DNA of 64,000 nt, from the NCBI GenBank assembly GCA_012295275.1, contig CM022672.1, positions 24,972,430-25,036,429 on the forward strand, read 5' to 3'. Both the position numbers and the translations under genes were made by a program. The DNA is from Chrysomallon squamiferum. Its lineage: Eukaryota; Mollusca; Gastropoda; Neomphalida; Peltospiridae. The stretch's first letter is position 1, and each line of letters begins with the position of its first letter. Positions 1 through 12,899 of the stretch are shown piece after piece. The notes below the pieces were generated by a model that did not search any database, was not told the DNA's origin, and was given only the letters and a program-made list of their open reading frames with translations.

Positions 1-385
1 AGTTTATGGGCGAAACACGTGTTCCTTTACATCAAGCAGATTTGTACTTGAATATGTCAATGTTGTGCTTGTTCGTGTATATTCGTGTCAGTTGGATGTC
101 TCCTTGCTACAACAACTTATTATAGCTACTTTTACAGCTACTGCAACTATTACTACTGCTACAACTACTTCTACCACTGTTACTAAAACTGTTAATAATA
201 CTACTGCTAAAACTAATATTAATACAACTTCAGAATTACTATCCAACCACTGCAAAGACTAATATTGTTACTGCTTCTACTACTACTATTACTACTACTA
301 CGTTAACTCATTTACTGTTCCTGTTGTCTAACGTTATTCTCTACATCTAGTAACTATTTTTTGTTTTAATCACAGAAATTCGGCT

Positions 386-456
386 ATCACCATCATCATT
401 ATCACTATCATCACCATCATCATCATTATCATCATCACCATCATCATCATCATCAT
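386..456. repeat. ATC/CAT trinucleotide array
   Basis: Imperfect (ATC)n with ATT and ACC interruptions. Imperfect ACT triplets precede it at about 118-302. Confidence 0.95.
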
Positions 457-1439
457 ACATTCTTCTCCTTCCTCGTCTTCACTTTAATTGACATCATCGC
501 AGTTTAAAGAGTAACACGCCATCTGGAGATGATAATTACATTTCTCATATTCAGATTCATCGGTGCTAGTGAACATTGTTAACTCAGGTTAAAAAATAAT
601 AATAATCATGATGATGATAAAAAATATTATAATAATAAATAATAACAAAACAAAACAAAAAATTACCTGGAAATGATAACGAAATGCACAGTTATTTACA
701 GAAACAATAAACTCGGCGAAAAGGTTAAAACTAATTGATTTGCTGGGTCTGTTTTGACAACAGACTGTGCAACATGCAGCCATTTGCATTAAAACATCAC
801 GACATGTTGATTAACTAATGCAACAAAGAGGTCAGGGAAATAGTTTAACATGTTTATAGCCACGAAAACCTCAGACTCTTAGTCCTTGTTTAAACGAGGA
901 GGCAGATTAACATACACTGACTCGAGGTTTAACCAACTCTTGTAGATCTTTTTTATGAATATGAAAACAATATTCTAACATGATTTTGAAATCAAAGATT
1001 ATCAAAGATTCTTGTTAAATAAAATTACATTTTCGAAGGTTATATTCCAACTTACACAAAAATATGTTACATCTGTTTGTGTGTGCGCGCGCGCGCCTAT
1101 AAATCCATGGATGGATTTGTGTGTGCATTTGTTTATATGTATATATGTATATATGTATACGTGTGTGTATTTTAGTCGCAGTTTCCCTAGCTGCTACCAC
1201 TGGAAACTTACTAATAGTATATATTCCAATAACACAACAATTATTTACTAACGTCGTGCTGCAGAAGTCACTAATTGAGACCCAGTGGGTGATAAGGAAA
1301 TGTTTGTAAACAAACTGAGCGACAAAAGCCTCAAACTCGTAGAAGTTGATGGACCGAAACAAGGAGCAAGTGGGTGCAAACATAACGGAACCAATTAGCC
1401 GTGAAATTGGCGAAGATTCTCTTCTTCATCTTCATTCCT

Positions 1440-1600
1440 GAGTTCTTCATACGGACGAAGGTCTATGAGTTCTTCAAACGGTTAATGGTTTGTGAGTTCT
1501 TCATACGGATAATGGTCTGTGAGTTCTTCATACGGATAATGGTCTGTGAGTTCTTCAAACGGGTTGATGGTCCATGAGTTCTTCATACGGATGATGGTCT
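1440..1600. repeat. 27-bp minisatellite, six copies
   Basis: Units start at 1440, 1467, 1494, 1521, 1548 and 1576, with consensus core GAGTTCTTCATACGGATAAT followed by GGTCTGT. Copies 3 and 4 are identical. The fifth is 28 bp, which breaks the reading frame. It does not look coding. Confidence 0.9.
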
Positions 1601-2059
1601 ACATCGTTTTATAACCGTTAACTTTTTGTTTAGTTTTTACCAGCAAAATTCCCAGAGCAGAAGAATGCTTTGTGTTTGTCGTGGAATCGTGCAGTCATCG
1701 CAGAATCAGCGCTTTATCGTGATGCTTTGAAGTCAGTGTTAAATACAATTACCAGTCCTGCGAGGCGCGTGTACAGTTTTGTGTTCAGTCGGTTTATTTA
1801 CATTTTATTTATTGGTTGTCTAAATATTTTCCCGATAGCTCGCTGTATCGTTATACTGAATTACCCTAAAATAGCTTTTAAAAAGTGCTCGAAGGAATAC
1901 GCAGGACGAAAGTCAGGCTGCTGTGCACATAATAATGGTATTAAATGTTTGCGAATGTTTAATACTTATAACGTATATTTAATTAATAAAATGATACAGA
2001 TACAATAAATTTTTGGAATATTCCTCGCAACAAGATAATATACATTTAATAGGTTGATA

Positions 2060-2104
2060 TCATCATCATCATCATCATTGTTGTTATTATTCTTGTTGTT
2101 GTTG

Positions 2105-2187
<83 letters not shown>
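2060..2187. repeat. ATC / GTT / TTA trinucleotide block
   Basis: Six ATC units pass into TTG/TTA units and then a pure TTA run of about 80 bp that abuts the left arm of the inverted repeat at 2210. Confidence 0.95.
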
Positions 2188-2209
2188 GTGTATATGTTAT
2201 TGTATTACT

Positions 2210-2280
2210 ACAAGAACAGAGCAGGTCTTTTATTAAATTAGCGCGTTATTCAGCGACATTTTATGAACATTCAAAATAAT
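2210..2280 (+). mobile_element. Left arm of a ~70-bp inverted repeat (element end?)
   Basis: ACAAGAACAGAGCAG, then TTTTATTAAATTAGCGCG and TTATTCA, are repeated in inverse orientation at 3154-3222 with about 80% identity, and similarity may extend outward. The two arms enclose about 870 bp of AT-rich DNA without an ORF. That fits a non-autonomous DNA transposon with long terminal inverted repeats, or two oppositely oriented copies of a dispersed repeat. Confidence 0.6.
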
Positions 2281-3153
2281 TATATTTACCGCACTGGTGC
2301 GATCCTCAAATGTTTTGTTTTATTGTTGTTGTTGTTTGTTGTTTGTTATTTTTTATTTTTACTTTATATATATACTTTTTTATTTTGGTGGTTCTTTTTA
2401 GGTGTTTTTTTTTTGTTTTGTTTTCTTGTTTAATAAAATAAATTATAAGCTCATGAAGAAAAACATACTGAAACTGATGAGGATGTGTATGTACATGTTT
2501 GTATTTATATTCATTTTTTTCTTGAGAAATTCTATTTTCAGATTAAATTTGTGTAAATCTTATGTTGATTCTTATAACAGTATACTTTATTCAGCAAGAA
2601 AAAAAGAGATAATATGAAGTTGAAAATCTTAGGTTTATTTCCTAATCTTAATGTTACATATATAAACTCTGTTAGATCTTCGTAATTTTCTAGTTTCCCT
2701 ATTTGTTTTTACAGCTGTTTGTTTTCTGTGAAGAGAACCACTGACAATGACATTAATCAAACTGATAAATTCACGACTGTGTTTATTTAAATAATAGCAT
2801 ATTTATTTTAGAAAAGATATTATTTTTACTTTTGTTTTCATTTTGATAAGATTAATTGAATTGAAACAGATGCCCTGTAAAGGAGGTGAAAAAAAAAAAA
2901 AAAAAAACGACATAAAAATTGTAACTAAAATAAAAATTAAAGGATTAATTAAAGGATGTTATGAAATATGTTTCTGTGAATAAAATTAGAGAACAAGGAT
3001 GAAGCAAAGGTTTTTATTTTTATTTTATTTTTATTTTATTTCTGCTTGTACATCAATTTCGGAATAAATAAATAAAGAATCAAAAAAAAATTAAAATAAA
3101 ATTAAAAAAAACTTAAAACAAACAACAACAATAAAAATAAAATGTTTGAATAA

Positions 3154-3222
3154 AATATTTTGAATTTTCGTATTTTGCCGTTGAATAACGCGCTAATTTA
3201 ATAAAATTCTGCTCTGTTCTTG
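3154..3222 (-). mobile_element. Right arm of the same inverted repeat
   Basis: The complement reads ACAAGAACAGAGCAGAATTT then TATTAAATTAGCGCGTTATT, matching 2210-2280. Divergence shows as point changes in the inner part (CAGCGACATTTTATG against CAACGGCAAAATACG). Confidence 0.6.
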
Positions 3223-4258
3223 TGGTAACATACACAAATAAAGATTACTATTTTAGTTATTTTTCTCGAAAAATAGGTCTCACCTATGGGAATGTTTCCT
3301 GATCAAAATATTTCCACTGATGTGATTCTGGTTAGCGAGAACGTCTGTTCGTCTGGGTGAATACAGATAAGTGTGTTTTTGTGTGTGTTCATGTGCATGT
3401 TCATGTGCATGCATTTTTTTCATGTGTAAATATATGTGCAGGTGAAGGAATGTGTTTGTGTTTGTGTGTGTGTGAATTGTCAAATATATACAGAAAAATT
3501 CGTAACAATGTGGCCAGTCAGAAATCATTTGGTACCATGCAACCTGTTTGTTGCGTGATGTGTGACGTGCAGGACAACGTGCATGATTAGATTTGAACAT
3601 TAATGTTTTATTTGTATCTCATTAATATTCATCTTTTTTTTTTTTTTTCTCTAGCACACAGAAATGTGCTGGCAAGTCTTGTCGGGAAAATTAACACAAA
3701 ATATAAACTTGAGAAAATATATCAAAAATAAATATTGCCTTGTGTTTTGTGAATAACGAAAGAAACTGTTAAATGAATAAATTTTTGCCTTTAGACCAGG
3801 GCTGTTAAAAACAGTTGTTTGATATGTGACGCTACTGTAGTTTAAATCTGAAATTCATTATGTCTGCCATACATTATTAACGGCACATATAAGATCATTA
3901 CATCGAGATTAATACCGTGGTCTACATTATTACAGTTGATAACATTCCTTATCATTAAAATAACAACTTGCAGTAATACACTCATTTCACAGCGGATGAA
4001 CGTTTCATCCACTAATTGACAAGTTTTCTTGGAGTCACATGCTTTCTGATAAATTAAACAAAAATATGACAAGCTAAGATGTTAGTAGACGTACAGACGA
4101 AGCGTCTTTGTATCTGCTAATCGGATAATTGTCCTAACGGTACAAAGTCCTGTAAGCTGCTTTGTGAATCATTAGTTTTCGTTTATTAGCTTTGAGTTTC
4201 ACAGTTCAAAGTCGTACGTTTTATGTCAACATAAGAAAATTTGACGAGTCGCGAGAGA

Positions 4259-4445
4259 TGTGAATACATACATATACACATGTTATACAAACACACATAC
4301 ATACATATACATACAACTATACATACATATACACATAACATATATACACACATACACAAACATACGTCCATAGATACGTATGTTCATACATACGTACATA
4401 CATAAAATCATACATTCATATATACATACATACGTACATACATAC
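4259..4445. repeat. CATA-type tetranucleotide tract
   Basis: Imperfect CATACATA with TATA and CACA variants. It is one of four such tracts in the window (also near 5.85, 6.7 and 27.2 kb). Confidence 0.9.
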
Positions 4446-5749
4446 ACATTATATACACAGAAAATATAGAATTGTTAAAAACTAAAATAAAATGCAGTTT
4501 GTTCAACTTAAGTAAACGAGTAAATCAGACTGGTTTTTAAAACATTATTATTAATACTACTCCACACACACTGCTAAAACTGTTATTTTTATTATTATTT
4601 CATCGTCATCACCATCTGTTTTCTTACATAGGAATTCTGACATGATATTGTCTGCGGAGAATACCGCTACATTTATCCTTGAGACATCAAAGCGCATATT
4701 ACAATATTTAATTATCCACTCTTTGGCCAATGGCTGCTGTGGGAAATAGTCCATTTCAGAGTTAAAAAAAAAAAAAAATGGTTCTTGCAACCAGGCACAT
4801 CTCGGTTTATTCCTTAAACAGCACGCACCAGTCCAGTTTCATTTATTTCATATGAAATTTCTATTTTTGTCCAACTATTTTTATATCATAATAATACGTA
4901 ATAAGATAAATGTTATAAATTTAGTCACATACAATTAATCCATATGTAAATTTAGAAATAGGTATATTTCGAAACTACAATATCTGTATATCCAGAATAC
5001 ATTTTAGGCTCGCTTTCCTTAACTACATTTTATGAATTGGCATTATGATGTAATAGTATTGTTATGTAGATTATCAAGATAAATATAAATTTGTGAATGG
5101 CTGTATGAAATATAACAAATGTATAGAAAGATGGTTTGGATGCTTGTTCGGAAATTAAAACATTCATGTTTCTTACAAAATTGTTGAGTATAGAATTAAT
5201 AAAATCAAATAACACAAGAAATGAAAACAAACTATATTTCTGTTACTGTTGTTTCTGTGTAATCATTGTTACTGAGTGTTTAGGATAGTTAAGTCTAATT
5301 CCATTGTTTTAAAGTTTTGTTGAATAACAGTTTTAAATTACTTATCACTGTCTGAGATTTCAGATCACTGCTAAACACACACACAGCCTGTATTCATGAA
5401 TATACAGTTTCTAATCGTGTGTTTTTAGCTCACTCGGTAACAGAAGAGATTTGTGTCACTGCAACTTTGTGTAAAATATGGTTTCATCTGACAGAGTAAT
5501 TAACCGCGTTATGAAAACTGCAGAGACAAAGAACAACAGAGAGGTTTATTTCTCAAACGACCGATAAACGTAATGTATAACCGACACGTGATTCTGTGAT
5601 CTTTTTTATGTCACTCTTTTTAATTAACGCTGTAGATATAATGAATTTTCTTTAAAGACGCCTTATCATATTTACTTTGTTTCAACTATCTGGATGTTTC
5701 TTCGATGTATCCCATCTATTATGTATATCTCTGTGTCTGCGCTCTCGTA

Positions 5750-5755
5750 TATGTA

Positions 5756-5844
<89 letters not shown>

Positions 5845-5955
5845 GTATATATGAACGTATATATGTATGTATGTATGTATATATGTATCTATATATATAT
5901 ATATGTACGTGTTTTTATGTATGTGTACATGTGTATCTGTGTGTGTGTGTGTAAC
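5750..5955. repeat. Compound GT / AT / GTAT microsatellite
   Basis: A pure GT run at about 5760-5798 passes into AT (5805-5831) and then GTAT units interrupted by ATAT. Confidence 0.95.
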
Positions 5956-6570
5956 TGTACGTGTGTAGCCTGTGTGTACGTATAGGTGTATACGTGTGCT
6001 GTGTTTGATTTTTTTAAATATGTTTTCTAATTTGTAGGATTTTATATTTCTGCTTTATTTTTAATTATCTTTTTTATTGACTCAGTGTTTATTTCTTTCA
6101 CATTTCTGTTTTTTCTTTCTTTTTCTTTTCTTTTATTTTTATTTGTGAACCTGTTTTATCCTTTATTGTCGCCGTTGTTTATTTTCCTTTATTATTCATT
6201 GCTTTCGTTTTGTCTAATACCAAAATACTGAAAGACTCAAGGTAACTCCAGTACTTACATATTAATAATCCTAAACTGTACGTTGTTTTATATCAGTATT
6301 ATGTAACACTATTTGAATAAACAATAATAAAACTGAGAAACTACTGTTAAAACGTTTCACGCAAATCAGTTGTGGTTTTGTGTTGTTGTATCGCCGTTTT
6401 AATTAATATTCTAATTAAAGATAACTATCAGCAGACGAGATTCAATTACAGTATGCATTAACTTTAATCTGCAAAATAGCCATCTGCCATAACATTTACA
6501 ACCACCCAGTCAGGGAAAAACAGCCACGTGAATAGGTCTGAGATTGTAGTCATAGAGCTCAACATAATAT

Positions 6571-6910
6571 TTACACACACATACACACATACATACACAC
6601 ACATTCATATACAAACACACAATCAGTCATAAATAAACATATAAACACTTACATAAATACATACATACATACATATATGCATACATACATACATACATGC
6701 ATGCATGCATGCATACATGCATACATACATACATACATATATGCATACATACATACATGCATACATATATACATACACACACACACACACACACACATAC
6801 ATACATACATACATACATGCATACATACATACATACATACATACATACATACATACACACACACACATACATACATACATACATACATACATACATACAT
6901 ACAAACATAC
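6571..6910. repeat. CATACATG/CACA microsatellite complex, 340 bp
   Basis: Tetranucleotide CATA with runs of CATG (CATGCATGCATGCATG at 6696-6712) and CACA blocks. All frames are open on both strands, which produces spurious ORFs. Confidence 0.95.
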
Positions 6911-7693
6911 GTTCCCAAATATTGTCTATGTGCAGAGTCTAATCAGACATATATAAGACAGAGAATATTCAAAATCCTAAATTACATACAAATACACACC
7001 TACATACAACTATATAGGTTCATGTAGGTATGCCACAGAGACCAGTAAGTTTTTAATGTACAGTTTTCGAGCCAGCCATTGCAAAACCCTCAAAGTTTCC
7101 TTCTGTTTTATCTATCTTATCGTCATCAATTTCAATAAATTACTTTTTCTTCTTGTTGATCTATTCTTCTTTGTTTTCATTTATTTATTTGTTTATTTAT
7201 TGAACAATTAAAAAAATACACTTTACTTTGACATTTGTTCAGAGTAATGTTAATATTGCCATTGTATAGAACATTGCAACCGTCTACAAAACAAAAACAT
7301 TTCACTGAAATAATAGTAGCCCTCTGTAAACCCAGTGATGTTTACAAAATTGATATACTAGTATATCATGAAAAATGTAAAATAAATCTTAAATATTCAC
7401 GACATCTATAATTTTGTTTATGTTACACAGTTAATGACATTTATAATTGTTTCAGATATTACATTAACATAGTCGAGAGAAAGCACTAGGTATCTGTAAC
7501 AAAATGTAATGACGCATTCTCATTACATACGTACGTATGATATCAGATTGCGGTTAATTGCAAAAGTGAATTCGAAGAGGAAAAAGTTGTTGTTTTTTGT
7601 ATTCATATTATATATTTATTTATTTGTTGTTTGTTTTGTTTATTATTATTTTTTCTGTGTTAGACCCCTTATTTCTCCCTCCCCCAAACCAAA

Positions 7694-7698
<5 letters not shown>

Positions 7699-7782
<84 letters not shown>
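7699..7782. repeat. (TC)42 array
   Basis: 84 bp of uninterrupted TC. Confidence 0.98.
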
Positions 7783-7785
<3 letters not shown>

Positions 7786-7789
7786 TTTT

Positions 7790-9030
7790 ATCGTTTCATT
7801 TCATATTTTCGTGTTCTCTCTTTCTCTAATACACCCAGTATAAATGCTATTTTACTAACTATTACAAATGTTTAAAACTGATATCACGTTTAAACTTTTT
7901 TCTTTATGTTATCTGAGCGAACTTGTAGTAATATAATACAACTAAAACTTCAAGTAATTTATGTGTTGATTCAACGAGATCAGTACAATAAAATCTTTAT
8001 ACTGCACAGATGCTGTTAATAAAATATTAATCTGTTGGATTAATTAATAATGGACTATAAATTTGTTCATTGTTTTCTGTTTCCACTCATCTGAAACATT
8101 AAAAGCCTCCATTTAAATTTTTTTTTTTAATGAGGAATCATTCAATGTTTTGTTATGAAAATCAACAATGACAAATCAAGGCTTGATTAAGACTGTTTAT
8201 AACTGTTAACAAGAAAGGAGATAGAAAAGTTATATTTAATGATACTCTCAGTATGTTTGTAATATACAGTTGTATGACATCATAGGTATGTCAGTGACAT
8301 CATACACGGTGAAAAGAGAAAATTAGCTGCCGCGATAAGTTACTCTTTTACAAAGAGCAGCAAGAAATCTTTTCCAGGAAACGACATTTTGTCAAGTAAA
8401 TCTGTAAAACAATTATTGTTGTTATAAAATGTAAAGTAAATAATAGGTCACTTGAATGTGTCTGTATAAATTATTAAAGTTTTATTTTACCTTCTTTATG
8501 GAGCACTAGCATAAATAATGTATCTTTGTTATCATCTGAATAATAAAGTAATAAATAATATAACTATACAAAAAATTCTAATTTTTTCAGTGCATAAAAT
8601 AAAAAATTTAAACAATATAATTTATGCCAAAGAAAGGCGATTATTTCAACAACAACAACAACAACAACAACACCAACGACAGAAACAAAAAGAAATTAAC
8701 AAAAAAAAAAAAAAAAAACACTTTAAAGACTTGCTATTTGTTGATTACAGAGACGCGTTAAATAAAACATATGCTGAAATTCATTATGTCATTGAGTTGC
8801 GAGACTTCATGACGTTATCTCATCACGTAATGTCAGTGAGCGGCACGCCATGCTTCAGAAGGGCCTCAATTCGACATGCACCGAATTAAACTAATCCAGC
8901 TGATCCGCTCTTTGCGTCGTTTATGGAACCACATCAATTATGTAACGGCGGTTAGTTGGCGAAGCCGCTGCACGATATTATGTAATCACGGTTAGACGGA
9001 CTAGTTAAATTTTTAACTAAAATATTGATA

Positions 9031-9064
<34 letters not shown>

Positions 9065-9373
9065 CGTCTTGATTTTTTCTTAATTTTGTTTACGTCTTGT
9101 TTAAATAACAATCATCAACTGTTTATGAGAAATCAGTTTTGGATTATTTTTAGAAGAGTACTGTTTGTTTAATGGGGAATGTGGTTGTGTTTTTTTTTTT
9201 TTTTTTTTTTACATATTGTTAATGAATTATTAATTTTTTTATTGTTCTTTTTCGTGTTTTTGTTATCTTAGTTATTGTTCAAGTTGTATTTATTGGCAAA
9301 ACAAGTTTTTCAAAAGATATACTAAAGTCTTATATTCTGAATTATTTATTTTAATCAATTATTTTATATATAA

Positions 9374-9408
<35 letters not shown>

Positions 9409-9672
9409 AAAATTAGTGGCATTATAATTTAGTCAGTGAATGTGTAAAATGCATAGGTTATATAGTTCTGGTAAGAAATTTAGCTCAAACTGAACCGTTG
9501 TAGTTAGAGCAGAAGATAACTTTTCCTATCTGATCTGCGATTTATCGCTAATTATATGTTAAGCAATCCATTTTTTTTTTTAAAAAAAAAATAATATTTT
9601 AATTCCTTAAATTTTTATTCCTCGCTATTATTATTTCTTTATTCCTTCCATTACAGCTTTCATTCATTCCTT

Positions 9673-9712
<40 letters not shown>

Positions 9713-10880
9713 AATGATTTCACTGCTCTTTCTTTTTCTTTACCTCGGGAGGAAAGGTTTCGCTTGAAATGTCCAGAACAAGTAATTTGTGGAGCAATAA
9801 AGACCCCCGTTAACTTGCTACGTCTTCTTCGTTGTCGGAGGAGCTCGTCATTCGTCATTAGATGAAACATAACCCTTCTAAACATGTGTCTAACAGAGCA
9901 AGCCCTTGTCCCAAATGGTGTGTAAGCCAGTTTAAAAGCTGGGCGGTCGGGTGTTTGAGATGAAGCCTGTGAAAGACAAAACCACGACCCATCTATTATG
10001 ACTGTCGTCGTTTAGGCTGTCTATCATTTATTCCCAGCATTCCTTTGAAGAAAAAAAAAAATAAAGAAAGGGAGGGAAGGGGAGCCATGGTTGGTGCGAG
10101 TTTTAAGCTCGATGGCCTTGGAAATGGACTCAGCAAAGACAGGACTTGAAGTTGCCACCTGCCCATCTGGGAACATCACCGTCCGTTATGGCGAGCATTG
10201 ACAATGATATGAATGGGAGCAAACGAACTTTTATTGATATTTTAGCTCAATTTAAAGATGATATTATCAGCAAAAGAACTCCAGCTGCAGTTTTCATCAA
10301 TCTGTTCGACAATCTAACATTTATTATTCAACTTCTGAAAGAATCTCTATTCACGCCATTTTGTTAAGTGTTGTCGTTAAAGTAATGGACACAGTTTTTC
10401 TTTTTCTTTTAAAAATCAGTTAGCATCCATAACTAAAAATCACTCACCCACCCCGCAAAATAGAAAAACAAAAATTTTAAAATTTTAAAAAAAGATGGAA
10501 AAAAAAAAAAGAAAGAAACATCTGTAGTAACTGTAATAATTATTTTTTGTTCAAACTGAGAATTAATCAGAAATAATTATATCCAGATGAAACAAAAGTA
10601 ATCATTACATCGGAATGAAACTGGGAAGTAATTTTATAAACTAACAACAGAATAACGCCATTTTTCAACATTTATAAAATTGTTGGTGTTAGATAATACA
10701 ATTATGATTATATGAAAGAAAAAACTCGCTACTAACGTTACATCAATTATTTTACTGATTAACAACAAGGGATCATTAATATGCATCTTTAATAATGAAA
10801 TACTGGCAAATGGTAAATATCTCAGTAGCAGCTTTGGAAGACTCATCCTAGACAAACACTGAGCCATACACCGCTCCGTT
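7790..10880. other. No gene recognised; two CpG-bearing patches
   Basis: Long poly-T and poly-A runs surround patches at 8.85-9.0 and 9.74-10.0 kb that are less AT-rich. A 73-codon open frame at 10146-10367 has mixed codon composition but no known family, no splice context and no neighbour that supports it. TGACATCAT occurs twice 20 bp apart at 8275 and 8295. Confidence 0.5.
9674..9710. repeat. Poly-A tract, 37 bp
   Basis: 37 consecutive A. T runs of 29 and about 20 bp lie at 9036-9064 and 9191-9210, and a (CA)14 run at 9375-9402. Could mark a retroposed tail, but no element body is recognisable. Confidence 0.95.
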
Positions 10881-10883
10881 ATC

Positions 10884-10902
10884 GTAGTAGTAGTAGTAGT
10901 AG

Positions 10903-10949
<47 letters not shown>

Positions 10950-10996
10950 GAAGTAGTAGTAGTAGAAATAATAATATTAAGAAGAAGAAGAAGAAG
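10884..10996. repeat. (GTA)n(GTT)n(GTA)n(AAG)n compound triplet array
   Basis: Six GTA units, about seventeen GTT units, five GTA units, then AAT and AAG triplets: an array whose unit changes in steps. Confidence 0.95.
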
Positions 10997-11149
10997 CTAT
11001 TTTACTATAACATACTCAGGCTATTGGCGTGCACATACATCACCCAAAATAACCATAAGCAAGTCTATGATACCACGATAAAATGTGAAATTAATCGATG
11101 ACTGGAGATGAGCAAGTCTAGATCATGGTGAGCTAATCAATCACATGAT

Positions 11150-11225
11150 CCGAGACGAAATTCGAACCCGCCTGACCCCTGTCACGTGACCCTTGACTAA
11201 TAGCTGATCATCTTTGATAAAAGAC
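11150..11225 (-). mobile_element. tRNA-derived SINE head remnant
   Basis: On the - strand the text reads GGTCAGGCGGGTTCGAAT then TTCGTC. This gives a perfect box-B core (GGTTCGAAT, 11160-11168) whose T-arm can pair only with G-T wobbles. A degenerate box A (TAGTCAAGGG) lies about 30 nt upstream. It is not an intact tRNA. Confidence 0.4.
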
Positions 11226-11311
11226 TGAATTTCTTTCTGTGCATGGGTGATTTCTTGTTCCAACCACCACAAAAACTAAATTAAACTTGAAGAAACCACA
11301 ATAATTACTGT

Positions 11312-11590
11312 ACAACTTTTTGCATTCTATGTATGTGTTCCTGGGAACATTGCTTTCTCAACTGTTACATACGTATGTATCTTTAAATGCGTGTAAGTGT
11401 TGTTTATTGTGTATGTTTAATTGTGTGTGTATGTGTGTGTGTGTCTACAGCTTTTAGCATTCTGTATATGTGTTCCTGAGAACATTGCTATAACAACTGT
11501 TATATACGTATGTATCTTTAAACGCGTGTGTATGTGTGTATGTATGTTTATACGTATGAACGTATGTTTATATATTATGAATAAATGTGT
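11312..11590. repeat. Tandem duplication of a ~135-bp unit
   Basis: The unit at 11312-11446 is repeated from 11447. Both contain GCATTCT.T.TATGTGTTCCTG, GAACATTGCT, AACTGTTA.ATACGTATGTAT and CTTTAAA.GCGTGT in order. Each ends in GT-rich sequence. Confidence 0.85.
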
Positions 11591-11989
11591 GTTTTTATCT
11601 GTGTATGTATATGTACAGTGTATTATTATATGCATGTCTGGTATATGTGTAAGGAGTTTTTTAAGGAGGTTTTTCTTCTATTTTTTTTATATTTTTTTTT
11701 TATTCCTGTTGTTCTTATTGTTTTTTTATTGTTTTTATTTTGGTTATTTTATTTAATTATTTATTTTATTTTTTATTTTTATATTTTTTTTGTTGGGGTT
11801 TGTGGAGTTTTTTGTTATATTTGTTTTCTTTGGTATTTTATTTTTATTACTACTTATTTTTATATATACTAAACAACCTTTATTAAAGATTTTAAATTTA
11901 TTTATTATGCGTTAAACATTTTTATGTATATTTACATTAATCTACATGCTGTAAGATAGGTAAAGATAAAAAAAAAAAAAGAAAAAAAA

Positions 11990-11990
<1 letters not shown>

Positions 11991-12036
<46 letters not shown>
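11991..12036. repeat. (AAT)15 array
   Basis: 46 bp of pure AAT after an A-rich stretch. Confidence 0.95.
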
Positions 12037-12347
12037 TATATTAAGTGTAATCCTTCCAAAAATGTAGTTTAATATTTACAAAATAATATATATATATATG
12101 TGTGTATGTATGTGTATATATATATATGATTATAGTCAATCAAGTTCACAATACTATTTTGTTAATTTTTTTATCTTAACAGACAAATCCAGGATTACAG
12201 AAAAGTGAATATATATATATATTAGTTTCCATAACGACACGAGTTATATTATTATAAAGAATAAGAAAAGCGAATAAAAATTATCATTGTTTATCTCAAC
12301 AAAATGAGGGTGGGTTGCCATAGATACATCCCTTTCTGAATGAGTGT

Positions 12348-12351
12348 TTGT

Positions 12352-12391
<40 letters not shown>

Positions 12392-12437
12392 TGTCTGTGT
12401 GTGTGTGTGGTGGTGTGTGTGTGTGTGTCTGTGTGTA
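12348..12437. repeat. GT microsatellite with GGT and CTG interruptions
   Basis: About 90 bp of GT broken by GTCTGT and GTGGTG. Confidence 0.95.
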
Positions 12438-12837
12438 ATCGCCATTGAAAGAGTTGAAGCCGTTATTTTATAATAATCATTCGACATCGTTGTTTCAGCG
12501 CCTACGTAACTCTGACAACAGCAACCATCTTGATAATTAAGATGGTGTAATACGTGTACGTGATTAAGTCAGTATTTCTAATAATTTTAGTATTAAAGTT
12601 TGTTGACAAAAGGTATGGTAATAGTATTGATTTTTTAAAAAATAACTAGTAAATAGTGTTAATGTCACTGGGAAAAACAATCGATGTCATAAGAAAAGTA
12701 ATTAGTATGTTGCGTTTATTATATTATTATTTAATTCTGTAACTGAAAAAATATATATATATATATTTGAAAAATAGGGGGAAATTCGATTGAGAGTGAA
12801 ATTGTCATCATTATTGTCATCGTTGTCATCATCACCT

Positions 12838-12840
<3 letters not shown>

Positions 12841-12893
<53 letters not shown>
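12841..12893. repeat. (TTA)17 array
   Basis: Pure TTA preceded by TCA/TTG triplets from 12806. Confidence 0.95.
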
Positions 12894-12899
12894 TCCAAC

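Larger units (their letters stand above)
1..2055. other. No gene recognised
   Basis: AT-rich DNA with imperfect triplets at the start, a GT/CG patch near 1080-1160 and the minisatellite at 1440-1600. The stretch 1650-1900 is less repetitive and contains a 112-codon open frame with no recognisable family. Confidence 0.6.

Noticed and set aside
1440-1600. Regular spaced repeats that could suggest a CRISPR array
   Set aside because: The copies are contiguous without spacers and the DNA is plainly animal.
6571-6918. Open frames on both strands with Cys/Tyr/Met or His/Thr/Tyr repeats
   Set aside because: They are translations of CATA/CACA microsatellites. The same applies at 5.7, 27.2, 14.7, 41.0 and 48.3-48.8 kb.
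8518-8889. 123-codon frame with a poly-Gln run
   Set aside because: It is made of AT-rich sequence, a CAA repeat and an A18 tract, with no family resemblance or splice context.
9910-9985. tRNA-like SINE near GCGGTCGGGTGTTTGAGATG
   Set aside because: The box B match is poor and no box A could be placed at the right distance.
11150-11225. tRNA gene on the minus strand
   Set aside because: Box B is perfect, but the T-arm needs several wobble pairs and no acceptor or anticodon stem forms. A SINE remnant is likelier.
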